Shown in pieces: positions 16,579 to 24,093 of a stretch of DNA of 37,108 bases. Position 1 is the stretch's first letter. Each line of letters starts with the position of its first letter. The position numbers were made by a program, and so were the translations under genes. Below the pieces are notes generated by a model. That model made no database searches. It saw only the letters and a program-made list of their open reading frames with translations, and was not told the origin of the DNA. This stretch comes from W589 sp964611805 (GTDB taxonomy: Bacteria; Chloroflexota; Dehalococcoidia; Dehalococcoidales; Fen-1064): contig CAZTBG010000016.1 in NCBI GenBank assembly GCA_964611805.1, forward strand, positions 1 through 37,108, written 5' to 3'.

Positions 16579-16598
16579 AACAACCCCTTCGAGGTTTT
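16562..16598 (+). terminator. radC terminator overlapping the stop codon
   Basis: CGAAGGGG (16562-16569) pairs with CCCCTTCG (16584-16591). After one C-A mismatch the pairing continues through TGTT/AACA around a TTAA loop that contains the radC stop. TTTT follows at 16595-16598. The T tract is short but the stem is long. Confidence 0.6.
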
Positions 16599-16652
16599 CA
16601 TTAATAGTAAACAGATAAGGCCACTTACCCTTACGTGCTGAATGTCGCTTGG

Positions 16653-18263
16653 CTATACCCTAATTAGTTCTCGGGCATTACTGAGGTACATTAGCTCCCT
16701 GACAACTTTTTCCGAGGTATTCATCCGCGGCGGTTTTCGTTGCATTAACTCAGCTCCATACTCCTTTTTCCAGGTGTAATAAGCCGAAAAGGTGCCAGAA
16801 TGTAGCATTGTTACCTCAAGGGGTCGAATATCCATCATCCGCTCCAGGTCACGATACCCCTGGTCCAGATTTGCGAGTTCATCATGCAGCGCTGTCGCCA
16901 CTTCTTGGGGTGAATGATTATCATTCATCTCAATGTAGAGGTGAAGCGTAATCTTGTCACCATCGACCTCTTTGCGTACTGTCCAGTCTTCATATTTGAG
17001 GCCGGTATTGACAAGTGCCTGGACAACCGTTTTCTCGCTTATTCTGGTAAAACCGGCAATATCGAGCAGGTCATCCGCCCTGCTTTCGAAGGTAAGTTGC
17101 GGCAGGTAGACCTGGGCCTCTGTGTCTTCCAGTGCCGTGATTTCGATGAGGTGGCCAAGGCGGTACCGGATAAAGGGCATCCCATGGAAGCTGGTGATGA
17201 CCAGTTCGTAGCGTTTGCCCGGCTCAACCTCAGGGAGCAATATGGTTCTCGGCTGGGCGAAGATATTATCCCGACACGCCAGCCATTCTTCCTCCGGGAT
17301 AAACTCGTAGAAATTGGAGGTTGGGAGGAGGGTGAGGTCACTCCTGCTCCAGCTCTGGAGGGCCATTATTCCCGCCTCGGTACAGCCGTGTAGCTCATAG
17401 GGGTACCTACCCCAGGCCTGGTGGACCTGCTCCCGGTAGCTACGGGTATCAATGCCCCAGCCAATTATGGCCTTAACCGGCCAGAGGTCCTTGGGCAGTA
17501 TGCTCCTGTGTTCCAGCTTGCTGCGGAGGAGGGCCCGGCCGAACCGCTGAAGGACGATGGGGTGCTTGGTGAGTTTTGATTCCTTCGTGTTACGAGAGAG
17601 TTCGCTGAAGTCGTTGCCGAGTTTGACCAGGACGCTGGTCATAGCGATGATGATATCTACGCCGGTCCGCAGTGATACCTCGAAACCCTTGGCTACCTTG
17701 TCTTTGAAGTCCATGCTGTCATGTTCATCGGGAGGCATGACGGCTTTCAGGTTGAATGTTTGGTATGCCCCGTTAGCCAGTACTCCCGATAGATAGGGAG
17801 CTGGTGCCACATTGAACAGCACCTTATCGCCCTCAATGAGGTCGCTTTGCCCTCTCCTTTTCGAGCAGGCCAGGATGAAGGCTGTCATCAGGCTGTCCAG
17901 TGAGTGGTAGTAGAACTCACGGGTATAGGGGACTCGTTTGACGGTACCGGAGCCTCCTGAGGTATGGGCCCAGGTATAAGGTTTCTCTGGCAGGGCGTCT
18001 TCGTCACCGGACTCGAACTCAGGTGCGTAGTGCTGGTAGGTGCTCAGAGGGACCAGGCGGCGGAACTCCTCAATACTTGTGGGAGTACGGTCACCTATTA
18101 GCCTTTTTGTTAGTGGGAAATTATCGATTCTATCGAGTTGCTGGACCAGGAGTGTCTCCTGGACAGCCATAAACTGTTCAGTGGTCAGGTCCAGGAATCC
18201 ACAGTGCTTCTGCCAGACATGGTCGTTTTCTGACCGTATTATGGGGAATCTGGTGCGTTTCAA
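16653..18263 (-). CDS. GH3-family acyl-adenylating enzyme
   Basis: 536 residues of the GH3 auxin-responsive branch of the adenylate-forming (ANL) superfamily. In plants these join amino acids to acyl acids such as indole acetate or jasmonate; bacterial members are mostly uncharacterised. Visible motifs: the phosphate loop TSGGSGTVKRVPYT at 101-114, GCTEAGIMAL near 290 (adenine-binding A5-like), and FIRYRLGHLIEI near 365 (the RLGD-like motif). A mobile C-terminal domain (~420-536) follows. TTG 18263 is the start, with CGGAGGA five bases upstream. It is monocistronic with its own promoter at 18382-18410 and a leader of about 110 bases. Phenylacetate-CoA ligase is the main alternative; the overall layout fits GH3 better. 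Substrate cannot be read from the sequence. Confidence 0.82.
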   Translation of the reverse strand: MKRTRFPIIRSENDHVWQKHCGFLDLTTEQFMAVQETLLVQQLDRIDNFPLTKRLIGDRTPTSIEEFRRLVPLSTYQHYAPEFESGDEDALPEKPYTWAHTSGGSGTVKRVPYTREFYYHSLDSLMTAFILACSKRRGQSDLIEGDKVLFNVAPAPYLSGVLANGAYQTFNLKAVMPPDEHDSMDFKDKVAKGFEVSLRTGVDIIIAMTSVLVKLGNDFSELSRNTKESKLTKHPIVLQRFGRALLRSKLEHRSILPKDLWPVKAIIGWGIDTRSYREQVHQAWGRYPYELHGCTEAGIMALQSWSRSDLTLLPTSNFYEFIPEEEWLACRDNIFAQPRTILLPEVEPGKRYELVITSFHGMPFIRYRLGHLIEITALEDTEAQVYLPQLTFESRADDLLDIAGFTRISEKTVVQALVNTGLKYEDWTVRKEVDGDKITLHLYIEMNDNHSPQEVATALHDELANLDQGYRDLERMMDIRPLEVTMLHSGTFSAYYTWKKEYGAELMQRKPPRMNTSEKVVRELMYLSNARELIRV

Positions 18264-18381
18264 GTAGTCCTCCGTTCCCCCCCCTAAACCATATAAAAAT
18301 TTCTGGTAACACGTTCCACATCAAAGTAATCCTTGTAGACATCATATGACGCCAGTTCACATAAACACTTCGAGCTTTGTG

Positions 18382-18410
18382 ATAATACACCATTTTAACT
18401 AATTTGGCAA
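18382..18410 (-). promoter_or_regulatory. Promoter of the GH3-family gene
   Basis: On the minus strand TTGCCA (18410-18405), a 17-base spacer and TATTAT (18387-18382), each a 5/6 match. Start of transcription is expected near 18375, leaving about 110 bases of leader, unusually long for this window. Confidence 0.55.
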
Positions 18411-18429
18411 TAGGTAAGGCAATAGGTAA
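18406..18429. repeat. Tandem 12-bp direct repeat at the GH3 promoter
   Basis: GGCAATAGGTAA occurs twice in immediate succession (18406-18417 and 18418-18429). The first copy contains most of the -35 box of the minus-strand promoter. The placement would suit a regulator binding two turns at the -35, or it may be a simple slippage duplication. Confidence 0.7.
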
Positions 18430-18463
18430 ACTGAAATTATGTTTGCATTTGGTTGGCTAAACC

Positions 18464-18616
18464 GTCATTACGAGGGACCCGCCTGCCATAGTCCCGAGGG
18501 ACGGCCTGCTTGCGCTAAAGCTTCAGCGAAGGCAAGCGGGCAGGGCGGAGCGACGAAGTAATCTCTTCAGGTGCAGAAATGAGATTGCCGCGGGGGCTGA
18601 AGCCTCCTCGCAATGA
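18464..18616. repeat. Intergenic palindromic repeat, family 1 (long copy)
   Basis: About 150 bases bounded by TCATTACGAGG (18465-18475) and CCTCGCAATGA (18606-18616), inverted repeats matching at 10 of 11 positions. The interior carries GACGAAGTAATCTC and GAGATTGCCGC, the degraded inner inverted pair of the same family as the copy at 30623-30695. It fills most of the 413-base gap between the GH3 promoter and the metallophosphoesterase gene and contains no gene. Confidence 0.8.
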
Positions 18617-18676
18617 TATACTACTGCTTATCCTAGCCTTGCTGTGGCCCTAAATGGTATACTCTAAACAATCGGA

Positions 18677-19444
18677 TTGGGCAAAAAACTGAAACAGTGC
18701 CGTGAGGAGTTCTTAGGAGTGCCCGACAGTCCAGCGCGGCGCCGCACAAGGCGGCGCATTTTACACACGTCTGACATTCATCTGGATAGAGTGGAAGACA
18801 AAGCCTGCGATGGCCTTACCGCGGTTGTTAATCTCGCTATCGACGAGCAGGTAGATATGGTTATCATTGCCGGTGACCTCTTTGACCATAACAGGATTGA
18901 GAATGACCTGGTCGGCTTTGTAGTGAAGCAATTGCGGCGTCTACCGGTGCCTGTCGTCATCCTGCCGGGAAACCATGATTGTCTGGTGCCTGGCTCGGTC
19001 TACGAGCGGGCTGAGTTCCAGGGTAGCGACAATATTCATATCATCGGGGCACCACAGGGAGAAACGCTGGACCTGCCCGAGCTTGAGGTATCAATATGGG
19101 GAAAGTGCATTGATTCCTACGATGTCGATGTACTACCATTGGAGGGTATGCCGCAGCCACAGGGAAACGGGCGGTGGCATATTGCCATTGCCCATGGCTA
19201 TTACGTCGGCAGCGAGCCAGCATTATCTCCCAGCTATCATATCCGCCAGGAAGAGGTTATTAATTCGGGGCGGGACTATATTGCCCTGGGACACCTGCCC
19301 ATGTTCCGGGGTGTTTGCCTTAAACCGGTGCCGGCTTATTACTGCGGTTCACCTTCAGTGTCGGGCTCGGTGGCATTGGTAGAGCTTGATGAAGGGACCG
19401 GCGTTCAGGTAACCCAATATATGCTGGAAAGAGAATTAACGTAA
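18677..19444 (+). CDS. Calcineurin-like metallophosphoesterase (SbcD/Mre11-like)
   Basis: 255 residues. Metal-binding motifs in order: HTSDIHLD (about 29-36), GDLFDHNRIEN (66-76), LPGNHDCLVPG (97-107), IAHGYYVG (~171) and ALGHLPMFRG (~202). These match the DNA-repair exonuclease branch (SbcD/Mre11) rather than acid phosphatases. No SbcC/Rad50 partner follows, so a role in DNA end processing is uncertain. The start is TTG 18677 with no good ribosome site; TATACT at 18658-18663 lies close in front, a weaker candidate for a near-leaderless start. Internal starts are possible because the first ~25 residues are basic and not conserved in the fold. It is followed 16 bases later by the CoA-synthetase subunit gene. 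Confidence 0.82.
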   Translation: MGKKLKQCREEFLGVPDSPARRRTRRRILHTSDIHLDRVEDKACDGLTAVVNLAIDEQVDMVIIAGDLFDHNRIENDLVGFVVKQLRRLPVPVVILPGNHDCLVPGSVYERAEFQGSDNIHIIGAPQGETLDLPELEVSIWGKCIDSYDVDVLPLEGMPQPQGNGRWHIAIAHGYYVGSEPALSPSYHIRQEEVINSGRDYIALGHLPMFRGVCLKPVPAYYCGSPSVSGSVALVELDEGTGVQVTQYMLERELT

Positions 19445-19460
19445 GAAAGCGGGACGGGAA

Positions 19461-20861
19461 ATGAAGACGGATTTCACCAAACTGGAAAGGGCTTTCAATC
19501 CCCACTGTGTGGTCGTGGTTGGCGATAAAGCCGAATCGGGCTACATGTGGCTGCGCGGCCAGAGCGAGTTCAAGGGGAAGCTCTATTCCGTCCAGGTTGA
19601 CCCGAAAGAAATAGACGGTATCAAGGCACTGGGAGTGGAGAACTTCACCAGTCTGCTTGATGTCCCGGGACAGGTGGACCTGGCGATTGTGGCTGTGCCA
19701 CGGCCGGTAGCGCCCCGGATTCTGGAAGACTGCATCAACAAAGATGTGGCAGCGGCCCATTTTTTCACCTCCGGCTTTGCCGAGACGGATACCGAGGAAG
19801 GTATAAATCTGCAGAGGATTCTTACGGAGAGGGCCAGCCAGGCAAACTTCCATCTTATTGGCCCGAACTGCATGGGTATCTACAACCCGGGAATGGGCAT
19901 CAGACAGACAATGATGCAGAGGACCGGTTTCATTGGAACAGTAGGTTTTATCTCACAGAGTGGTACCCACGCCATAGCCTTCTCCGAAGAGGCCTATCAG
20001 CAGGGACTGGATATCAACAAGTCGGTCAGTTTTGGTAATGGTATAGTGCTCGATTCCACCGATTATCTGGAGTACTTCGGCCGTGACGAGGGTATTAAGA
20101 CAATCGGCATGTACCTTGAGGGAGTCCGCGATGGGCGGAGGTTCCTGGTGGCGCTAAAAGATGTTGCCGCCCGGAAGCCGGTTGTTATCTGGAAGGGGGG
20201 ACGGACTGAGGAGGGGGGCCGGGCAATCGCTTCCCATACCGGTTCCTTAACGGTGCCGATGGCTGTCTGGGATGCCGCCATAAAGCAGTGCGGTGCGGTC
20301 AGTGTCAGGAGTATGGAGGAACTCGTCGATGCCCTCAAGGCTATCCAGTACCTGTCGCCTGTCTACAGCAATCGGGTGGGTATTACCGGGGGGTCCGGCG
20401 GGCAGTCAGTCGCTATTGCTGATGTGTTTGCTGAGGCCGGCTTAAAGGTACCGGCACTCACCCAGGAATCCTATGACGAACTGGATACATTCTTTAGCCT
20501 AATAGGGGGTGGCTACCGCAACCCGATTGATACCGGCAACGTTAATCGGCGGGAGATGAAACGCATCATGGAGATTCTCGAGCGGGACAAAAGTGTCGAT
20601 AACCTGGTATTGCTTACCTCCGCCAATGCACGCATGGTTGGGCAAATCGACCAAAACATTGCCATGTTAAGCGAGATTAGAGGACGTACCTCGAAGCCGG
20701 TAGCGGTGATTCTGGCCTCCTTCGGCTTCGAGAATGCTGAGATAGCCAGAGACGTGGTTCGGAAATTCCGGGACGGTGGTATCCCCACCTTCCCGTCTCT
20801 TGAACGGGGTGCCCGGGCGCTGAAGAAAGCGCTGGACTACCATTATTTGCACAGTGCCTAG
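19461..20861 (+). CDS. ADP-forming acyl-CoA synthetase alpha-type subunit
   Basis: 466 residues, with a CoA-binding Rossmann domain (~8-140: CVVVVGDKAESGY through LIGPNCMGIYNPG) and a succinyl-CoA-synthetase-like ligase domain. GFISQSGTHAIA lies at 163-173, and the phosphohistidine motif IASHTGSL has its His at 259. A second flavodoxin-like repeat follows (VGITGGSGGQSVAIADVFAE). These features fit the alpha part of acetate/acyl-CoA ligases (ADP-forming), which make ATP from acyl-CoA, ADP and phosphate. The ATP-grasp beta subunit is not fused and not in the window, so the partner must be elsewhere or the protein has another role. GGGACGGGAA upstream of the ATG is a moderate ribosome site. It probably shares a transcript with the phosphoesterase. 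Confidence 0.82.
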   Translation: MKTDFTKLERAFNPHCVVVVGDKAESGYMWLRGQSEFKGKLYSVQVDPKEIDGIKALGVENFTSLLDVPGQVDLAIVAVPRPVAPRILEDCINKDVAAAHFFTSGFAETDTEEGINLQRILTERASQANFHLIGPNCMGIYNPGMGIRQTMMQRTGFIGTVGFISQSGTHAIAFSEEAYQQGLDINKSVSFGNGIVLDSTDYLEYFGRDEGIKTIGMYLEGVRDGRRFLVALKDVAARKPVVIWKGGRTEEGGRAIASHTGSLTVPMAVWDAAIKQCGAVSVRSMEELVDALKAIQYLSPVYSNRVGITGGSGGQSVAIADVFAEAGLKVPALTQESYDELDTFFSLIGGGYRNPIDTGNVNRREMKRIMEILERDKSVDNLVLLTSANARMVGQIDQNIAMLSEIRGRTSKPVAVILASFGFENAEIARDVVRKFRDGGIPTFPSLERGARALKKALDYHYLHSA

Positions 20862-20888
20862 TAACCTGTGCTAAAGGTGCCAGTGCCG

Positions 20889-21443
20889 TCAGTTGGTGAT
20901 GCCGGGTATACCTGAGGTGCCACTGTTCTTGAGCGTTCCCTCAAGCTGCACAATGCGGGCTTCAGTCTTGCCATCTTTGATTTCGAGGAAGCCAATCGTC
21001 CCCATCTGGTGATTGTACAGGGGGAACGTGGGACTGCCGGGATTAATCCGCAGTGTCCCGTCAATTGTTTCCATGGCAGAGCGGTGGCTGTGGCCGTAAA
21101 CGATGACATCGGGAAGCTTCTTTGTGGAATTCTCTGGCCAGAGTCCGTAGTGAGATATCCAGATGGTGACCCCCTCAATCATGATGGTGTGCTCGGGTTT
21201 GACGCGTCGGTCATTGACCGATTCAAAGGGGTCGTCGTCACCCTCGGCAGCCAGTATCGGTGCCACCGTTTCCAGGTCGTCCAGCACCGGAAGGGTATAG
21301 ATATCACCGGCGTGCAGGATGAGGTCAACGCCCTTGAATGCCTTCTTGACTTCGCGAGGAAGCTCTTCAGCGGTCAGGGAACTCAGGCCAGCACGGTGGC
21401 CCGGGATACGAATGTGGGTGTCCGAGATTAGTCCAATAAGCAT
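20889..21443 (-). CDS. YfcE/MJ0936-like phosphodiesterase
   Basis: 184 residues of the small calcineurin-like family that hydrolyses phosphodiesters with two metal ions. Metal ligands: Asp8 and His10 in LISDTHIRIPG, Asp47 in HAGDIYT, WISHYGLWP (His98) and YGHSHRSAM. The usual NGNCD motif reads AEGDDD here, so its conserved Asn (normally a metal ligand) is replaced by Asp. NPGSPTFPLYN is typical of the family. The ATG at 21443 has no Shine-Dalgarno; a promoter with a perfect -35 ends about a dozen bases upstream (21456-21484). The gene is convergent with the CoA-synthetase gene, 27 bases apart, without an obvious terminator. Confidence 0.88.
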   Translation of the reverse strand: MLIGLISDTHIRIPGHRAGLSSLTAEELPREVKKAFKGVDLILHAGDIYTLPVLDDLETVAPILAAEGDDDPFESVNDRRVKPEHTIMIEGVTIWISHYGLWPENSTKKLPDVIVYGHSHRSAMETIDGTLRINPGSPTFPLYNHQMGTIGFLEIKDGKTEARIVQLEGTLKNSGTSGIPGITN

Positions 21444-21455
21444 CTTACTATCCCA

Positions 21456-21484
21456 ACTCTATCTGAATGGACCGGGTTTGTCAA
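21456..21484 (-). promoter_or_regulatory. Promoter close to the YfcE-like start codon
   Basis: On the minus strand TTGACA (21484-21479), a 17-base spacer and TAGAGT (21461-21456). Start of transcription is expected near 21449, leaving about six bases before the ATG at 21443. Confidence 0.5.
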
Positions 21485-21551
21485 ACAGGTAAGTGTGCGG
21501 GTTCGGCTGGCCGCCACTGTAATGTCCCGGCAGGGGATGGTAGAATAGGGA

Positions 21552-23180
21552 GTGAAGATGATTAGGGCGTGGTGCTACCGAACGGCAGTGAAGAGGGCCA
21601 CATACTTTCTCCTTTCGATGGTGCTGTTATCGGGTCTGCTTCTAGCTGGTTGCCCGTCGCCGTCTGGCAATGACCATGTAGTTTTGGGACAGGGCAGTCT
21701 TTCCCTTTACGGCATTGACCCTGTAACGCTTGACCCGGCCATCTCCGGTGAGATGACGTCTCACGAGTACATCACACAGATATTCAGCGGGCTGGTCCGC
21801 CTTGGTGATGGCCTGGAGCCGGAGCCCGACATTGCCGAGAGGTGGGAGGTCAGTCTTGACGGCAAGACCTATACATTCTACCTGCGCCATGGGGTCACCT
21901 TCCATGATGGCTGGGAGGTCAAGGCCGAAGACTTTATCTACTCCTGGGAGCGTGCCTGTGCTCCGGAGACCGGCTCCCAGACGGCGTCTGCCTTTCTCGG
22001 TGATATTGTCGGGGCTAAAGAAGTGCTGGCCGGTGAGGCGCAACAAATCAGTGGCGTGAGGGCGCTAGACGATTACACGCTGGAGGTGACGATAGATGCT
22101 CCCAGGTCATATTTCCTCTACAAGCTGACCTATCCCACTACCTTTGTGGTGGACCGTGACAATGTGGAGTCGGGCGAGGACTGGTGGTATCATCCCAACG
22201 GCACCGGCCCCTTCAAGCTACAGGAGTGGGAGCAGTACCAGCTTCTGGTTCTGGAGAGGAACGAGTCTTTCTACGGAACGGTTGCGGGGGTTGAGTCGGT
22301 GGTCTATCACCTGTGGGCTGGCATTCCGATGAACCTGTACGAGACCGGTGATATAGATGTTGCCGATGTCTCACTCTCCTATGTCGACCGCGTGACGGAT
22401 GAAGCCGGGCCGTTCTATTCTGAACTGATGATAGTGCCCAGGCTGAGCTTTAGTTACATCGGCTTTAATGCTGCCGAACCGCCGTTCGATGATGTAAACG
22501 TGCGCCGTGCTTTTACACAGGCGCTGGACAAGGAGAAACTGGCCAGGCTGGTGTTCCGGGATATGGTGGAGCCGGCGGACGGGATACTGCCACCGGGTAT
22601 CCTGGGATACAATGAGGAGCTATCCGGGCTGGAATTTGATGTAGAGGCGGCGCTGGACTCAATCAGGGCTTCCCGGTACGGTGACGTATCGGCGCTGCCG
22701 CCAATTACGATAACGACTATGGGGTGGGGAGGGTTAATAGGGAGTGACCTGGAGGCCATCATCTATGAGTGGCGGCAGAACCTGGGGGTGGAGGTCAAGG
22801 TGAGACAACTGGAGCCGGACTTCTTTCTGTACAACATCAGGGAAGAGAAGGACGAGATGTACTACCTGGGCTGGATTGCCGATTACCCTCATCCGCAGGA
22901 CTTTCTCGATATCCTGTTTAACAGTAAGGCGGAACAGAACTACGGTGGGTACAGCAACCCCGAGGTGGATGCTCTGCTGGAGAAGGCCGGTACCGAGCTT
23001 GATATGGACAGGAGCCTGGAGTTGTACCAGCAGGTCGAGCAGATGCTGGTAGACGACGCTGCCTGCCTGCCGCTATGGTTCGAGCAGAGCTACGTGCTGG
23101 TCAAGCCGTATGTGAAAGGGTACACCCTGAACGTACTGGGTCTGGCTAATCTGAACTTGGTAACTGTGGAAGATAAGTAG
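21552..23180 (+). CDS. Peptide-type ABC transporter substrate-binding lipoprotein
   Basis: 542 residues, SBP family 5 (OppA/DppA/NikA-like). The N-terminus is a lipoprotein signal: a basic region, then YFLLSMVLLSGLLLAGC with the lipobox LAGC, so the mature protein is tethered to the outer face of the membrane. Conserved stretches are TLDPAISGEMTSHEYITQIF, WEVSLDGKTYTFYLRHGVTF, VKAEDFIYSWERA and DVNVRRAFTQALDKEKLARL. The start is GTG 21552 or ATG 21558; AGGGAG just ahead favours the ATG. No permease or ATPase gene is adjacent, so this is an orphan binding protein. Ligand cannot be predicted. Its stop codon (23178-23180) directly abuts the CCA end of the tRNA gene on the other strand. Confidence 0.92.
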   Translation: MKMIRAWCYRTAVKRATYFLLSMVLLSGLLLAGCPSPSGNDHVVLGQGSLSLYGIDPVTLDPAISGEMTSHEYITQIFSGLVRLGDGLEPEPDIAERWEVSLDGKTYTFYLRHGVTFHDGWEVKAEDFIYSWERACAPETGSQTASAFLGDIVGAKEVLAGEAQQISGVRALDDYTLEVTIDAPRSYFLYKLTYPTTFVVDRDNVESGEDWWYHPNGTGPFKLQEWEQYQLLVLERNESFYGTVAGVESVVYHLWAGIPMNLYETGDIDVADVSLSYVDRVTDEAGPFYSELMIVPRLSFSYIGFNAAEPPFDDVNVRRAFTQALDKEKLARLVFRDMVEPADGILPPGILGYNEELSGLEFDVEAALDSIRASRYGDVSALPPITITTMGWGGLIGSDLEAIIYEWRQNLGVEVKVRQLEPDFFLYNIREEKDEMYYLGWIADYPHPQDFLDILFNSKAEQNYGGYSNPEVDALLEKAGTELDMDRSLELYQQVEQMLVDDAACLPLWFEQSYVLVKPYVKGYTLNVLGLANLNLVTVEDK

Positions 23181-23270
23181 TGGCGGAGGGGGTGGGATTC
23201 GAACCCACGGTTCCCTTGCGGAAACAGCGGTTTTCAAGACCGCCTCCTTAGGCCTCTCGGACACCCCTCC
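23181..23270 (-). tRNA. tRNA-Ser(UGA), CCA encoded
   Basis: Read on the minus strand from 23270: acceptor GGAGGGG pairs with CCCCTCC near the 3' end. The D-arm follows, then anticodon stem GCGGT / ACCGC around loop CTTGAAA with anticodon TGA. A long variable arm (class II, with GTTTCC/GGGAAC pairing) and the T-arm GGTTCGAATCC come next. It ends G-CCA, with CCA at 23183-23181 encoded in the DNA. The length of 90 bases suits a serine tRNA. It reads UCA and, by wobble, UCG or other UCN codons. Confidence 0.96.
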
Positions 23271-23350
23271 AGAGACAATCTGAAAGTATTATAGCAACTG
23301 GGGCCGTGTATTTCTATTGGGGAGTATTACCGGAAGTGTGACCAAAGTTA

Positions 23351-23380
23351 CTGACATGCATATATACAACATACTATATT
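23351..23380 (+). promoter_or_regulatory. Promoter of the small Cys4 protein gene
   Basis: CTGACA (23351-23356), an 18-base spacer and TATATT (23375-23380). Start of transcription is expected near 23387, with AGGAGG at 23403-23408 in the leader. The surrounding ~60 bases are markedly AT-rich. Confidence 0.5.
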
Positions 23381-23413
23381 CTCTCATACAAGAGGCGGTA
23401 TCAGGAGGAAATT

Positions 23414-23608
23414 ATGAGGATAAAGTGCGATAAGTGCAACAGTGAATTTTCGGAGGAGCCTAATGACTATCCGGGTAAAGTCTATGTACATCATGGTGAG
23501 ATTATATGTGAAGACTGCCTGGTAGACATGGGTGTCATGCCTGACTCAGAAGACCCGGAGGAAACATACCTGTACACCCGTGCCGACATATATCGTACCA
23601 CAGGTTGA
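23414..23608 (+). CDS. Small Cys4 zinc-finger-like protein, unknown function
   Basis: 64 residues: CDKCNSEF at 5-12 and ICEDCLVDMG at ~31-40 give two CxxC pairs, likely a single zinc site. The C-terminus is acidic (PDSEDPEETY). No family is recognised. It has a promoter, a strong ribosome site (AGGAGG six bases before the ATG) and a normal stop, so it is probably a real gene. It is convergent with the TIGR04076-like gene. The 72 bases between them hold no clear terminator. Confidence 0.7.
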   Translation: MRIKCDKCNSEFSEEPNDYPGKVYVHHGEIICEDCLVDMGVMPDSEDPEETYLYTRADIYRTTG

Positions 23609-23680
23609 TATAGTACGGGTCACCGTCCAATTTATGGTCTGCAGTTTTTCGTGGCCGGGAATATTCTTGCCCGAGACCGG

Positions 23681-23944
23681 CTAGCGGACCCGCCTGAGTT
23701 CGAAGACCACCGGATTGGCGGCATCGGGGCAGGCGGCGGTGGCAGTATCCGGGTCGCTTGACCAGGGGAATGAGCCGCCAAACATCAGCACGCGGGTGGC
23801 AGGAAACAGCGCGTTGAAGGCGGACAGGCAGATACCCTCCGGTGTCTTACCACTGATTATCCATTCATCTCCTACCTTGTGACCGGCCCCGCAGGTGCCT
23901 TTTTGGGATATTACTCTTACCTTCACATCATACGTATCCGCCAT
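23681..23944 (-). CDS. TIGR04076-family small protein
   Basis: 87 residues. The opening YDVKVRVISQKGTCGAGHKV, then GDEWIISGKTPEGICLSAFN and the central LFPATRVLMFGGSFPW, match the short TIGR04076 family of unknown function found in anaerobes. Two or three Cys (CGAGHKVGD, GICLSAF, TAACPDAAN) could bind metal. The ATG is preceded by GAGGGGAC, and a promoter lies at 23987-24016. It is divergent from the oxidoreductase gene across 149 bases. Confidence 0.75.
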   Translation of the reverse strand: MADTYDVKVRVISQKGTCGAGHKVGDEWIISGKTPEGICLSAFNALFPATRVLMFGGSFPWSSDPDTATAACPDAANPVVFELRRVR

Positions 23945-23986
23945 TTTGTCCCCTCTTCCGGTGATTTATTCCTTCTGCAAAAGTCC

Positions 23987-24016
23987 AGTATAGTAATGTG
24001 GAACGTAAGGCGTCAA
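23987..24016 (-). promoter_or_regulatory. Promoter of the TIGR04076-family gene
   Basis: On the minus strand TTGACG (24016-24011), an 18-base spacer and TATACT (23992-23987). Start is expected near 23980, with a leader of about 36 bases. Confidence 0.6.
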
Positions 24017-24036
24017 TATACATCTGTATGTCGGAT

Positions 24037-24065
24037 TTGACGCTACCAGGTGTTTTCGCTATCCT
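24037..24065 (+). promoter_or_regulatory. Promoter of the NMO-like gene
   Basis: TTGACG (24037-24042), a 17-base spacer and TATCCT (24060-24065). It is divergent from the promoter at 23987-24016; the two -35 boxes are 20 bases apart, so a single regulator could control both genes. AGGAGG follows in the short leader. Confidence 0.55.
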
Positions 24066-24093
24066 CTAGGTATGCGTTTGTAGGAGGAAATGA

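Noticed and set aside
18406..18429. Start of a CRISPR array
   Set aside because: Only two adjoining 12-base units with no spacers; repeat arrays with regular spacers occur nowhere in the window.
23181..23270. tRNA-Ser as an integration (att) site
   Set aside because: No integrase and no partial tRNA repeat was seen on either side.
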